Source: Kangiellaceae bacterium
GTDB lineage: Bacteria > Pseudomonadota > Gammaproteobacteria > Enterobacterales > Kangiellaceae
Reading direction: 5' to 3'
Assembly (NCBI GenBank): GCA_019090895.1
Contig: JAHRVB010000026.1
Coordinates: forward strand, 1 to 45,297
Length of the DNA stretch: 45,297 nt
Shown here piece by piece: positions 34,813-44,411 of this stretch (the stretch's first letter is position 1; every line of letters begins with the position of its first letter). The position numbers and the translations under genes are program-made. The notes beneath the pieces were generated by a model. It made no database searches. It was not told where the DNA came from and saw nothing but the letters and a program-made list of their open reading frames with translations.

Positions 34813-35352
34813 TCAACTTTCGCCTAATTCTTTAAGGTAAAAATTAATTCGTTCCAACGTTTGTGTGACATCATCATTCTTGTCTTCGATACCTCGGTAG
34901 ATTAACCTTGCCTTTTTACAATGTGATAGTGCTTTCATAGGCTCATAGGTTGACGCTCCCTTGTCACCATAGGCATGACATAAATGATACTCCGACTCCG
35001 TTTGCCCCAAAGAAATAGCTTTACTCCAATGGTCGATCGCGGCTTTCTTATCTTCATGGGTTCCGAAACCAAAAAACAGCAGATAGCCTAGATTGTTGAG
35101 CGAATTAATTTGTAATTCGGCGAAAGAAGGGTCTAAATTTTTAATTCTTGAGAGCTCGCTCCAAAGCTCGACTGACTTGGAATAATCCTGATTTCTATAA
35201 TGACACGTTCCCAAATAATAAAGCTGCTCAGGTTTAGCTGCATTTTCAGGTAAACCGATCCCTTTCAAATCGCAAGTTTCTTTAGCAATAACTATATTTG
35301 CTGTGCACAAGGCGATTAGCAAGAAAATGCTTTTTGTAAAATACTGTTTCAT
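34813..35352 (-). CDS. Sel1/TPR-like secreted protein
   Basis: A 179-residue protein with a signal peptide (cleavage near VIA-KE) followed by helical repeats. The units are AKPEQLYYLGTCHYRNQDYSKSV, LNNLGYLLFFGFGTHEDKKA and ESEYHLCHAYGDKGASTYE, the last two having the Sel1-like spacing. Such proteins usually mediate periplasmic protein contacts. It is the first gene of a small minus-strand group with the unknown protein downstream. No partner can be named. Confidence 0.65.
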   Translation of the reverse strand: MKQYFTKSIFLLIALCTANIVIAKETCDLKGIGLPENAAKPEQLYYLGTCHYRNQDYSKSVELWSELSRIKNLDPSFAELQINSLNNLGYLLFFGFGTHEDKKAAIDHWSKAISLGQTESEYHLCHAYGDKGASTYEPMKALSHCKKARLIYRGIEDKNDDVTQTLERINFYLKELGES

Positions 35353-35533
35353 AGAAAACTCTACCTTTGAATATCCCTAATTATTAATTCTAAAATATGT
35401 TCGCGATTATGTAGGCGCAATGTCTGGTCAGCCGAATGCATGATAATAAGCACGAGTGGCTAATGCAAGGCTTCCTACCTTCTTTGTTGGCTGCCACCAT
35501 TCCAAATAATTACGCGCTAACGGGCCTTGTCTT

Positions 35534-36442
35534 TCAATCAATATTCCAATAAGGCTGCTCTCCAAAATACTCGGCTAGAAAATCTATAAGCCGTCTAACA
35601 CGAACAGAAAGGTGTCTCGTCTGTGGATAGACCGCATAAGCATCCATCGGGAGTTTCTTTACATAGTCAGTAAGAATTGGTATCAATTGCCCCCTCTTAA
35701 TCGCTTTATAACAAATAAAATCAGGACTTGATATGATCCCTCTTCCAGCAATCGCTTCCTCACATAAATAGTCTCCATTGTTAGCGCTTACTACCGTAGG
35801 TATTTTTATGTTCATTGGTTGACCTAATTTGTCAATAAACTGCCAACCTTCTGCGGTCAGATTATATCGGACCCTAACATGGCCGTTATATAAGTCGTAC
35901 GGTTCTGCAGGCGTGCCGTATTTTTCCAAATAACTCGGACTTGCACAATAAATCGTATTGATGTGCGTAATTTTACGCGCCTTTAAACTGGAGTCGGTCA
36001 ATTTTGCAATTCTGATTGCTAAATCGAACCCTTCTTCGATCAGGTCAACTTTTCGGTCGTTAAAATCGACATCAAGGAAAATATCAGGGTGTAAGTCGTT
36101 AAATTCCCTAAGTGCAGGGGCTAGATGTTTCAATCCAAAAGAAAACGGAGCTGCTACTTTAATGTTCCCAGCCAAAGCGCAGTGTTCATTCTTTATACTC
36201 GACTCTACCTCCCTTAAGTCATCAATTATCCTAATTGATTGTTGGTAATATCGTTTACCTGGATCCGTTAGGGTTTGACTACGCGTTGTTCGAGTTAACA
36301 ATGTAACGCCAAGCCTTTTCTCAAGTTCGGTTAACCGTCGACTTATCGCAGATTTAACTGTGTTCATTTGCTCTGACGCTTTAGTAATACTGCCCGCTTC
36401 AACTATTCGGATAAAAGTTTGCATCTCTTCAATGGGGTTCAT
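35534..36442 (-). CDS. LysR-family transcriptional regulator
   Basis: A 302-residue LysR regulator. The winged helix-turn-helix occupies about residues 1-60 (MQTFIRIVEAGSITKASEQM, then SAISRRLTELEKRLGVTLLTR). The effector-binding domain runs from about 90 to 295 (AGNIKVAAPFSFGLKHLAPAL and later GRGIISSPDFI). It diverges from the azoreductase gene, with a 200-bp gap between the start codons containing a palindrome, the usual LysR/target layout, so it probably controls that enzyme in response to a quinone or electrophile. I chose ATG 36442, which gives the standard LysR N-terminus. Confidence 0.9.
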   Translation of the reverse strand: MNPIEEMQTFIRIVEAGSITKASEQMNTVKSAISRRLTELEKRLGVTLLTRTTRSQTLTDPGKRYYQQSIRIIDDLREVESSIKNEHCALAGNIKVAAPFSFGLKHLAPALREFNDLHPDIFLDVDFNDRKVDLIEEGFDLAIRIAKLTDSSLKARKITHINTIYCASPSYLEKYGTPAEPYDLYNGHVRVRYNLTAEGWQFIDKLGQPMNIKIPTVVSANNGDYLCEEAIAGRGIISSPDFICYKAIKRGQLIPILTDYVKKLPMDAYAVYPQTRHLSVRVRRLIDFLAEYFGEQPYWNID

Positions 36443-36539
36443 AATAGTAAAATTCTGGTTAAGAGTATGAATTTGGAAAGTCACAACAATTTAGAATCAA
36501 CACCTAGATATGCTAACACTTGCGATATAATCATACACC

Positions 36540-36562
36540 ATTGTTCTATTAATAAGAACAAT
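36540..36562. promoter_or_regulatory. LysR-type operator in the lysR-azoR intergenic region
   Basis: ATTGTTCT (36540-36547) and AGAACAAT (36555-36562) are perfect inverted arms with a 7-bp AT spacer. It contains the T-N11-A form expected of LysR-type recognition sites and lies about 80 bp before azoR. Confidence 0.6.
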
Positions 36563-36642
36563 GAGTTCAATACACACCTGTTTATCTATTTTTAGACAAC
36601 TATAAACTAGTCCACAATCAAAACAACTGAATTGGACTTAAC

Positions 36643-37245
36643 ATGACGAACCCAAATATTTCTAACCGAGCTAAAACAGCTAATACTATCCTACAAATCG
36701 ACTCTAGCGGTCGTTATGATGGCTCTTTAACTCGGCAGGTATCCGCTAAACTCGCCTCACAATTATCGGCTTCAAATCCCCAATTAACAGTTAACCAACG
36801 CGATTTGGCAACTGGCTTGCCCTTCATCGATGAACAGTGGATTGGCGCCAATTTCACCGACCCAGATCAGCGAGAAGACTCTCAGAAAGCAACATTAGAG
36901 TTTTCTGACTCTTTAGTTGGTGAACTACAGCGAGCAGAAAAAGTCATAATTTCGTCACCGATCTATAACTTCAACATTCCTGCAGTTTTAAAAGCATGGG
37001 TGGATTTGGTAGCACGAGCTCGTCTAACTTTTCGATATACTGACAGTGGTCCGGTTGGTCTGTTAGAAAACAAAACAGCTTACTTAGTGATGGCCTCTGG
37101 TGGTGTTCCCATCGGCAGCGAAATGGACCTAGCAACCAAGTATCTTATCCAGTTTCTAGGATTTATTGGAATAACCGATGTAAGAGTTGTGGATGCGACC
37201 AAAGTCGACTTAGCGAACAAAGAACCCGAACTAGCAACGGTTTAA
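36643..37245 (+). CDS. azoR: FMN-dependent NADH-azoreductase / quinone reductase family
   Basis: A 200-residue flavodoxin-like reductase. The FMN-phosphate loop is LQIDSSGRYDGSLTRQVSAKL. The isoalloxazine-binding block is SSPIYNFNIPAVLKAWVDL, followed by LTFRYTDSGPVGLLENKTAYLVMASGG. These are the standard AzoR features. The family reduces quinones and azo compounds with NADH and is often induced by electrophile stress. Full length. The upstream lysR gene is divergent. The downstream 37378-37402 hairpin may mark the transcript end. Confidence 0.9.
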   Translation: MTNPNISNRAKTANTILQIDSSGRYDGSLTRQVSAKLASQLSASNPQLTVNQRDLATGLPFIDEQWIGANFTDPDQREDSQKATLEFSDSLVGELQRAEKVIISSPIYNFNIPAVLKAWVDLVARARLTFRYTDSGPVGLLENKTAYLVMASGGVPIGSEMDLATKYLIQFLGFIGITDVRVVDATKVDLANKEPELATV

Positions 37246-37588
37246 ATTATGAACATTTGAACATTTTTTAGCAAGAGAATCATATTAAAAACCATTACTA
37301 TTTGAGTCGCACTGCTATTAACCCAATGGGGAACTTCCCGACGAACCCTGCTGTTAATTTCAATAAACCTCCAAACAGGAGTTAGTCTTATTAACTGACT
37401 CCATTCTATTGACTTTCACTCTATAAATATTTCTGCCATGTTTATTATCGCCATACCTAACTCTCATTTTGAGATATTTTATTCGAAACTGTTATTCTAA
37501 ATAACATTGCGCTTTACTTTGTTTTAATTAGTCTATACTGAGATTTACGTTGATAAAAAAATAACGTATCCGTCAGGTGGAAAAAAGA
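37246..37588. other. 343-bp intergenic region after azoR
   Basis: It contains a 9-bp stem, GGAGTTAGT (37378-37386) with ACTGACTCC (37394-37402), one wobble pair and a 7-base loop, and no T-tract. A candidate -10 TATACT (37534-37539) with a poor -35 (TTTACT, 15-bp spacing) precedes the next operon. I see nothing else coding or structured. Confidence 0.45.
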
Positions 37589-38047
37589 ATGCTAACAAGG
37601 AATTATTCAAAATTAATTTTTGGCATTCTGTTGCTTAGTTACGTTACTTTTGCCACATCAAAAACTGCCCCCCCATCAATAGAACAATCAGAAATTAGAA
37701 TCGTTACTCATACCGACATACAACAATCATCCATCGACAAATCAACACTTAGAGCAATCTTTTTTATGCACTTACAAGAGTGGCCTAACGGCGAACCAGT
37801 AAAAGTGTTTGTTCTAAGAGATAGAAATAAAACTCACCAAGCGTTCTCAAAGGGCTTACTTGGATTTTTCCCATACCAGCTTCGAAGGAACTGGGACAAA
37901 CTGGTGTTTTCTGGCACCGGAGAAGCGCCGGAAGAAGTCAAAAGCATTGATAAAATGAAAAGTGCCGTCGCCGGAACTCCTGGTTCCATTGGCTATATCC
38001 CGTTGAATTTCATAGATGAAAACCTGAAAGTATTAGAGGTCAAATAG
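37589..38047 (+). CDS. Small PstS-like periplasmic binding protein
   Basis: A 152-residue exported protein with a signal peptide ending near TFA-TS. The body matches the phosphate-binding-protein (PBP-like) fold in short form: STLRAIFFMHLQEWPNGEPVKVFVLRD, then THQAFSKGLLGFFPYQLRRNWDKLVFSG and AVAGTPGSIGYIP. It is about half the length of true PstS, so it is unlikely to feed an ABC importer, and no permease is present. It is cotranscribed with an outer-membrane protein (2-bp gap) and a GGDEF-EAL protein, suggesting a ligand-sensing role. The start at ATG 37589 has AGGTGG eight bases upstream. Confidence 0.78.
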   Translation: MLTRNYSKLIFGILLLSYVTFATSKTAPPSIEQSEIRIVTHTDIQQSSIDKSTLRAIFFMHLQEWPNGEPVKVFVLRDRNKTHQAFSKGLLGFFPYQLRRNWDKLVFSGTGEAPEEVKSIDKMKSAVAGTPGSIGYIPLNFIDENLKVLEVK

Positions 38048-38049
38048 CT

Positions 38050-39261
38050 ATGCTGACTAATTATATTTCACCATACACAAAAACAAACAAGAGCGTTTAT
38101 CTTCCTTCAGTTTTCGTATTCATCAGTTTATCTTTAATGAACTCACCGTTCGCCCTTGCAGAGAACGAGACGAAAATCAATGGCTTTATTAGTCAAGGCA
38201 TCATTTATACCAGCGAAAATAAAATCAATGGTGACAGTGATAGCGGGTCGTTTAAATTGACCGAGCTTGGTCTAAATATGAGCAAACGTTTTACTCCAAG
38301 GGTCAGATTATCGGGTCAGGCAATTTCAAGAATTGTCGACCAAGAAAGTGATGGTGATATCACCCTTGATTACCTATTTATAGATTACAAAGTACCTATA
38401 AACAGTTCAATCCAGTTAGGCGGAAGGGCCGGAAGAATTAAGAATGTTATCGGTTTTTATAACGAAACTCGTGATGTTGCATTTACACGCCCTTCTATTT
38501 CAGCACCCGAAAGTATCTATTTCGATTTTGTGAGGGATCTACAACTTTCATCCGATGGTGTCGCTGGATACGCTGAATGGCGATCCATCTCAGGTACACT
38601 ATTATTGGAACTTGGTTCAGGAAAAGCTCGAATTAATAGCGAAACTGAAGTATCACTAATCAGCGAAACTGTTAACGGAAAATTCTATAAAGAAGATATC
38701 GAACAAGCTAGACTAAGCTACGCACTTAGCGACCAAAGCTGGCGTTTTGCCTTGTCAAAGATAACAGCAGATCTAAAATACAAAACAGAACCGCTATCAT
38801 TTTTTGGAGCCGGTGAAATCCCTGTCGACCTGAGAGTTTTGTCGGTGGAGTACGCATCAGAACTATTTGTCCTTACTAGCGAATATATGCTACTGGATAT
38901 TGATTATGTTCAACCCCCTCTACCCGCTCGTATCCAACCAATTAGTTCTTGGTTTATTCAAGGTCAATATCATCATAATAGCAACTGGTCGATATACTCG
39001 CGCCACGAACAATTGTACTTTAACAAAAACGACCGCGACGGCAGCCAATTCTCGCAGGTCACAGGCCTGCCTGCTCATTCTGCATTCTCATCCAGTTGGT
39101 TAGTTGGGGTAAAATGGCAACCCTCTTACAATTGGATGCTTTTGGCTGAAATAAGAAATATTGAAGGCACTGCAGAATTAAGCAGAGATAATAACCCCAA
39201 CCCATTTGAAACCAAAAAATATTGGCAAGCAGTCAGCGTGATGCTGTCGTATCGATTTTAA
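38050..39261 (+). CDS. Outer-membrane beta-barrel protein (porin-like)
   Basis: A 403-residue protein with a signal peptide (cleavage near ALA-EN) and alternating amphipathic strands ending SVMLSYRF, with the C-terminal Phe of outer-membrane barrels. Segments such as INGFISQGIIYTSENK, ITLDYLFIDYKV and SWLVGVKWQPSYNWMLLAEIR look like porin strands. It is the middle gene of a binding-protein / porin / GGDEF-EAL unit. Its substrate is unknown. The ATG lies two bases after the upstream stop, with AGAGG inside the upstream gene's last codons. Confidence 0.75.
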   Translation: MLTNYISPYTKTNKSVYLPSVFVFISLSLMNSPFALAENETKINGFISQGIIYTSENKINGDSDSGSFKLTELGLNMSKRFTPRVRLSGQAISRIVDQESDGDITLDYLFIDYKVPINSSIQLGGRAGRIKNVIGFYNETRDVAFTRPSISAPESIYFDFVRDLQLSSDGVAGYAEWRSISGTLLLELGSGKARINSETEVSLISETVNGKFYKEDIEQARLSYALSDQSWRFALSKITADLKYKTEPLSFFGAGEIPVDLRVLSVEYASELFVLTSEYMLLDIDYVQPPLPARIQPISSWFIQGQYHHNSNWSIYSRHEQLYFNKNDRDGSQFSQVTGLPAHSAFSSSWLVGVKWQPSYNWMLLAEIRNIEGTAELSRDNNPNPFETKKYWQAVSVMLSYRF

Positions 39262-39296
39262 TTTTACTTCACGTTTAGCATAGTGCTGGAATAGTC

Positions 39297-41786
39297 ATGA
39301 CTAGTCGAAGAAATTTTGGTCATATCAGCTTAAAATGGAAAATAGGAATTTCCGTTAGCCTCATACTAATTTTTATCAATTCACTTATTTCAGTCATCAA
39401 TTATCACAGCCTCAATCAGCAATTTGTCGACCAGCAATCCGAGCAGTTCGTACACCAAAATAGAGAGAGCACCAACCAAATACAGCAAGTTTTCCAACGT
39501 TTAGAAGATCTCGTTGAAAGTTTACCGCTGTATGACTCGGCGAGTCATCGAGGTGATCCAATAGAGCATGCATTACATAAGAATTGGGGAAGGCTTGAGT
39601 TTTCACATCAGTTGAGAACTGCACAGTTACTTACCCTAAAAAATAAAACTATCGGTCAATGGGGCGAATCCAGTAACTTGCCAAGTAAAGAACTTGTTAA
39701 CCAAATCGCACGTGAACCAATGCCGATTAAGGGATTTATTTGTAGCGGTGATTGTAATTTCTATTTAGCATCACCAGTGTTAGCCCCAAGTGGGGATACC
39801 AACGTATTAATTCTAACTCACTCCGTAGCCGATTGGTTACTCTCTTTAAAAACGGCCAGTGGTGCGGATACAGGCCTTTTATTTGTCGATAATTCCCGTG
39901 CGTTAGGAACGAAAACCAAAGATACACAAATTATTAACGACAAGCGATACTTGTCAAACTGGCATGCCAGTGTTACAGGTCTCACATCATTTGAAACCAA
40001 TATGGATATATTGCAACGCTTGTCCAATAAGACAGCGCTCGATAATGCGAGCGACACGAATAACTATCTCAAAAAAAATGGAAAAGTGCTTAATATCCAG
40101 GTAATCGCATTGCAAATGCAAAATATTGGTGATCTAGTCCATTTGATATTGATCAATGATGTCTCGGACAACCGTAAACAGATCCTGTCTGGCGTTTATC
40201 GAGCCGTGTTCATTGCGCTTTTAGGGGTCGTTGTCACAGGTCTATTCATTGTCATATCTTTGTGGCGGCCTATGAATCATTTATCTAGCTTAACCGAAGC
40301 ATTGACACTGCTAGCAACGGGTGACTTCAACAAAGTAAAGAAAGTACTGTCGAGGGATGAGTCGTTTTTCATCTTTACCGATGAATTTGACACGCTTGAC
40401 GACACGACAGTTGGTCTCACCTATCAGCTTGAAGATCTCCAGAAGGAAGTTAAAGAGAGGGAAACAGAATTAAAAAAGAGCGCTCTGCATGACGCCTTAA
40501 CAGGACTTGCGAATCGACGTTATTTTACCGAGTGCATTCAACAGAGTATTTCTGAAATATCAAGAACCAACGAAAAATTTGCGGTACTTTTTTTAGACCT
40601 TGACCAGTTCAAACGAATCAATGACTCATTAGGTCATGACCAAGGCGACAACTTACTTATACAAGTCTCCGAGCGATTGAAGGAATGCATCAGAGAATCC
40701 GATATCGTCGCTAGGATGGGAGGTGACGAATTTACGATTTTAATCAGTCACTTGAAAGGAGCCAGTCATGCAACCAATATCGCCATAAAAATACTTAAGA
40801 GACTACGCCAGCCATTCACTCTAGGCAAACAAGAACTAATAGTAACCACCAGCATCGGAATCGCTATAGCGCCGGATAATGGAAAAGAATCCGAGATTTT
40901 ACTCAGAAATGCTGACTTAGCAATGTACAAGGCTAAGGGTAGAGGAAGAGATAACTACCACTATTACACTGTATCGATGAACTCTGAAGCTCAAGAACGA
41001 ATTGAACTCGAAAACGAATTAAGATCTGCGGTCGAAAACGATGAATTTGTACTCTACTATCAACCACAAGTTGAACTTAAAACAGGTATGATTATAGGCC
41101 TAGAAGCCTTATTGCGATGGAACAGCCCGATAAGAGGTCTGGTTCCTCCGGTGGTGTTTATGTCCGCGCTGGAAGATACCGGTTTAATAGTACCGCTCGG
41201 TGTAAAAATTCTACATATCGCGTGTAACCAACTCAGTGAATGGAATAAGCAAAACAATGATCGAATAAAAGTTGCCGTTAACCTTTCTGCGAAGCAATTT
41301 AATGATTCTAACTTAGTGACCCACATTGAAACGGCGTTGAACGAAGCTAACCTTGAAAGCCGATTCCTTGAATTGGAAATCACTGAGAGCATGTTAATGG
41401 ATGATATCGATGGTACAATTAGTACACTCCATCAACTAAAAAATCTCGGTCTACAACTATCGATCGATGATTTTGGTACTGGTTACTCTTCACTTAGTTA
41501 TTTACAAAAATTCCCTGTCGATATACTAAAAATTGACCGAGCGTTTGTTAAAGACATTCCAAAAAATGAAAGTGACATGGCCATTTGTTCAGCTGTAATT
41601 GCGATGGCTCACAAGCTCAACTTAGCAGTGGTAGCCGAAGGTATAGAAAAGAAGAAACAAGCCAATTTCTTACGAAATAACAATTGCGAAATAGGTCAAG
41701 GTTATTATTTTGGCAAACCCATGCCAACGAAATCAGTGACGAGTATTCTTCGAAAGTCCCATTCGGTTGCTATTGAATTGAGCTAG
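39297..41786 (+). CDS. Membrane sensor with GGDEF and EAL domains (c-di-GMP turnover)
   Basis: An 829-residue inner-membrane protein. The first membrane helix is at about 15-37, a periplasmic sensor domain spans about 38-300, and the second helix is near 303-322, followed by a HAMP-like region. The GGDEF domain (about 395-560) has an intact GGDEF near 475 and an RESD inhibitory site five residues before it. The EAL domain (about 575-820) has EALLRW, ESMLM, DDFGTGYSSL and KIDRAFV. Both cyclase and phosphodiesterase activities look possible. As third gene of its unit, its periplasmic domain could read the state of the PstS-like protein. Confidence 0.93.
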   Translation: MTSRRNFGHISLKWKIGISVSLILIFINSLISVINYHSLNQQFVDQQSEQFVHQNRESTNQIQQVFQRLEDLVESLPLYDSASHRGDPIEHALHKNWGRLEFSHQLRTAQLLTLKNKTIGQWGESSNLPSKELVNQIAREPMPIKGFICSGDCNFYLASPVLAPSGDTNVLILTHSVADWLLSLKTASGADTGLLFVDNSRALGTKTKDTQIINDKRYLSNWHASVTGLTSFETNMDILQRLSNKTALDNASDTNNYLKKNGKVLNIQVIALQMQNIGDLVHLILINDVSDNRKQILSGVYRAVFIALLGVVVTGLFIVISLWRPMNHLSSLTEALTLLATGDFNKVKKVLSRDESFFIFTDEFDTLDDTTVGLTYQLEDLQKEVKERETELKKSALHDALTGLANRRYFTECIQQSISEISRTNEKFAVLFLDLDQFKRINDSLGHDQGDNLLIQVSERLKECIRESDIVARMGGDEFTILISHLKGASHATNIAIKILKRLRQPFTLGKQELIVTTSIGIAIAPDNGKESEILLRNADLAMYKAKGRGRDNYHYYTVSMNSEAQERIELENELRSAVENDEFVLYYQPQVELKTGMIIGLEALLRWNSPIRGLVPPVVFMSALEDTGLIVPLGVKILHIACNQLSEWNKQNNDRIKVAVNLSAKQFNDSNLVTHIETALNEANLESRFLELEITESMLMDDIDGTISTLHQLKNLGLQLSIDDFGTGYSSLSYLQKFPVDILKIDRAFVKDIPKNESDMAICSAVIAMAHKLNLAVVAEGIEKKKQANFLRNNNCEIGQGYYFGKPMPTKSVTSILRKSHSVAIELS

Positions 41787-42057
41787 TGCCAAAAATCCGA
41801 CGTAGATAACTCCGGTGATATATTTACTCAACTGTAACGAGGGCAGTAAGATCTTGCCCCACTAATCGGACCGTCTAAGCTTTATTATTTTCAATCACAG
41901 TGGAGTAACTCGAAAGGAGTACAACTTCTGTACTAGTAACGTTTATTCGTTTTTCATATGGTTCTTCTATGCTGTCAATTCATTGGTGAGCCTATTTCAA
42001 TACTCCCTATGCAATAATCGCTAGTGATCATTAAATTCAGTATTCTAGGAGGAGCTT
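41787..42057. other. 271-bp intergenic region with two small hairpins
   Basis: GGGCA/TGCCC (41841-41859) and AGTACA/TGTACT (41918-41934, 5-base loop) are short stems after the GGDEF-EAL gene. Neither has a T-run. No gene or clear promoter is seen. The next gene has an excellent ribosome site. Confidence 0.4.
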
Positions 42058-43620
42058 ATGTCTTTACTTAAATCTCTCGTTAAACCATTTATCGCCATTA
42101 TCGCATTAACCATGAGCGGCATTTGTCAATCTCACCAAGATCATGATGTTCAGGACCGAGTACTGATTGAACTAAAAGACTTAGGGAAAGTGGACTTTCC
42201 GACGTCTTGTGAGGAAAACACGCAGAAAGCCGTCAATGAAGGCGTCGCACTGTTACACCATATGATGTATGCGCAAGCTGAAAATCACTTTACAAAGTGG
42301 ATAAAAAAATCTCCCAGCTGCGCGATTTTATACTGGGGTTATTCTATGAGTTTTTATCATCCGTTATGGCCAGATTCGATTAATAATGAAGCCCTGGAAC
42401 GCGGGCAATCGGCACTTAAAAAAGCACTTGCACTAACAGCAACAAAAAGAGAAAAAGAATATATTCGAGCAGCAGCAGCTTACTTCAATAATTGGCAACA
42501 TACGTCAAACAAACAGCGCGTAGATTCTTGGGCAGTCGCACAACAACGACTCTATCTGTTATATCCTGAAGATATTGATGCGACATCCCTGTTTGCATTG
42601 TCTCTGCTTGCAAAGGCACCTAAAAGTGATACGGCTTATACCCAACAAAAAAAAGCTGGTGAGCTACTCGATGAGATTTTTAAGAATAATTCGAGTCATC
42701 CAGGCGCTATTCATTACACAATTCATGCATACGACAATCCGTTGCTAGCGCCGCTAGCCGATCAAGCCGCTAGTGCGTACAGCACTATAGCGCCAGATGT
42801 ACCGCATGCTTTACATATGCCAAGCCATATTTTTGTCCGACTCGGACACTGGGACAAAGTCGCTAGTTGGAATGTTCGTTCGGCAAAAGCGGCACTAAAA
42901 TATCCAGCCAAAGGAACTACTTCACTTCATTATGTTCATGCACTTGATTACTTAATTTACAGCTACATGCAAACAGGAAATATCAGTGAAGCCAAAGAAA
43001 TTACCAACCAAATAAAACAACACCACCCAATACAAACTACCTTTCCGAGTGCTTACGCTTTAACAACGATTCCGGCACGAATCCTACTAGAAAGTAAACA
43101 ATGGAAACAAGCGAGTAAATTAGACGCAAGAGAACCTGATTATTTCAATTGGGACAAATTTCCCCAAATAGAAGCGATTACTTATTTCGCGAAAGGAATA
43201 GGTGCGGCCCGTATTAATAATCTAAAGAGTGCTAGAGAGAGTCTGACGGTGCTTAACCGGTTATTTGATCAGACTGCAAAAACGAATGATAACTATTGGA
43301 TAGCGATGGTCAAGTCACAGAAGTTGATAGTCGAAGCATGGATAAATCAGCAACTCAATAAGCCAAAACTCGCAATATCACTCGCTCGAGAGTCGGCAGA
43401 TATTGAAGATTCAATGGACAAGAATCCAGTAACGCCAGGTTCGGTACTTCCGGCTAGGGAGCTACTCGCCGATATGTTAATGTTAAACGATAACTTTGCT
43501 GAAGCATTGAAGGAATATCAGGCTTGTTTAAAAATTTCGCCAAATAGAAAAAATAGTTTAAAGGGCATCAGCATTGCATCCGAAAAATTAAACAGCACGC
43601 AAACAATAGCAACAAAATAA
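42058..43620 (+). CDS. Secreted TPR-repeat protein
   Basis: A 520-residue exported protein (signal peptide ending near CQS-HQ) built mostly of tetratricopeptide-like helical pairs. It starts with EGVALLHHMMYAQAENHFTKWIKKSPSCAILYWGYSMSFYHPLWPD, continues through HYTIHAYDNPLLAPLADQAASAYSTIAPDVPHALHMPSHIFVR, and ends with a classical repeat (NFAEALKEYQACLKISPNRKNSL). The His-rich conserved motifs in the middle suggest a specific family rather than generic repeats, but I cannot name a function. The start is fixed by GGAGGAG three bases before the ATG region. HxlR follows closely. Confidence 0.75.
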   Translation: MSLLKSLVKPFIAIIALTMSGICQSHQDHDVQDRVLIELKDLGKVDFPTSCEENTQKAVNEGVALLHHMMYAQAENHFTKWIKKSPSCAILYWGYSMSFYHPLWPDSINNEALERGQSALKKALALTATKREKEYIRAAAAYFNNWQHTSNKQRVDSWAVAQQRLYLLYPEDIDATSLFALSLLAKAPKSDTAYTQQKKAGELLDEIFKNNSSHPGAIHYTIHAYDNPLLAPLADQAASAYSTIAPDVPHALHMPSHIFVRLGHWDKVASWNVRSAKAALKYPAKGTTSLHYVHALDYLIYSYMQTGNISEAKEITNQIKQHHPIQTTFPSAYALTTIPARILLESKQWKQASKLDAREPDYFNWDKFPQIEAITYFAKGIGAARINNLKSARESLTVLNRLFDQTAKTNDNYWIAMVKSQKLIVEAWINQQLNKPKLAISLARESADIEDSMDKNPVTPGSVLPARELLADMLMLNDNFAEALKEYQACLKISPNRKNSLKGISIASEKLNSTQTIATK

Positions 43621-43635
43621 TGGTAAGGAATGGTC

Positions 43636-44340
43636 ATGTCGCATGTTAATCAGTATGGTCAATATTGTCCGCTAGCCCTCGCCTCTCAGTTTGTTGGTAG
43701 CCGTTGGACAATGTTGATCATTAGAGAGCTTTTGTTTGGTTCTTCTTCATTCAATGACATTAGTCAGGGAGTTCCACGAATGTCGCGAACTTTACTCTCT
43801 AATCGATTAAAGGAAATGATCCGTAATGGCATAATAACGAAATCAGGCGATTCGACTAGCCGTAGCCATTACCAACTAACCGATGCTGGAAACGCACTGA
43901 CCCCTATAGTCACCGATATAGCGAAGTGGGGCCAAGAATGGTTAAAGACGGAACCGCTTGTTGAAGATATCGATGTTAATCTATTGATGTGGGATATTCG
44001 GAGAAATGCAGTACCGTTATCAACCTTACCTGAAAAATTCGTTGTTGAGTTCTATCTCAATGATGCACCTGAGAATGAAAACTCCCATTGGTTAATCTAC
44101 GAAAATGGTGAAGTAGAGTTATGCAATTCCGAACGGAATTATCATGTTAATGTTTACATCGATGTTTCAGTAAAACAATTAACTAGTATTTGGATGGGAT
44201 GGGATGAATTTGACGCTGCAGTTAAGAATAGAACATTAATTTTAAAAGGTAATAAAAAATACCTCGCCAATGCCGAAACATGGCTTGGAAAAAGTGGTTT
44301 AGCTGGTGTTAATCGACAATCCAGTGAGAATAGAATATAA
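43636..44340 (+). CDS. HxlR-family regulator with C-terminal extension
   Basis: A 234-residue regulator. The winged-helix HxlR domain (about 1-105) has the typical N-terminal Cys and fold: YCPLALASQFVGSRWTMLIIRELLFG, then GVPRMSRTLLSNRLKEMIRNGII and YQLTDAG. The C-terminal half (about 120-225) resembles an SCP2-like small-ligand pocket (SHWLIYENGEVELCNSE, then QLTSIWMGWDEFDAAVKNRTLILKG), a combination known for some HxlR proteins. ATG 43636 has AAGGA six bases upstream and is preferred to ATG 43630. It is cotranscribed or adjacent to the acyl-CoA dehydrogenase-like gene, its likely target. Confidence 0.85.
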   Translation: MSHVNQYGQYCPLALASQFVGSRWTMLIIRELLFGSSSFNDISQGVPRMSRTLLSNRLKEMIRNGIITKSGDSTSRSHYQLTDAGNALTPIVTDIAKWGQEWLKTEPLVEDIDVNLLMWDIRRNAVPLSTLPEKFVVEFYLNDAPENENSHWLIYENGEVELCNSERNYHVNVYIDVSVKQLTSIWMGWDEFDAAVKNRTLILKGNKKYLANAETWLGKSGLAGVNRQSSENRI

Positions 44341-44411
44341 CCACCTTATTACTTCCCTAGTAATCACGTTTCACTGATATAACTAACATAATATTAAAAA
44401 AGGAATTCTTC

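Noticed and set aside
37589..38047. Phosphate ABC transporter substrate-binding protein PstS
   Set aside because: It is half the normal length and has no pstC, pstA or pstB nearby.
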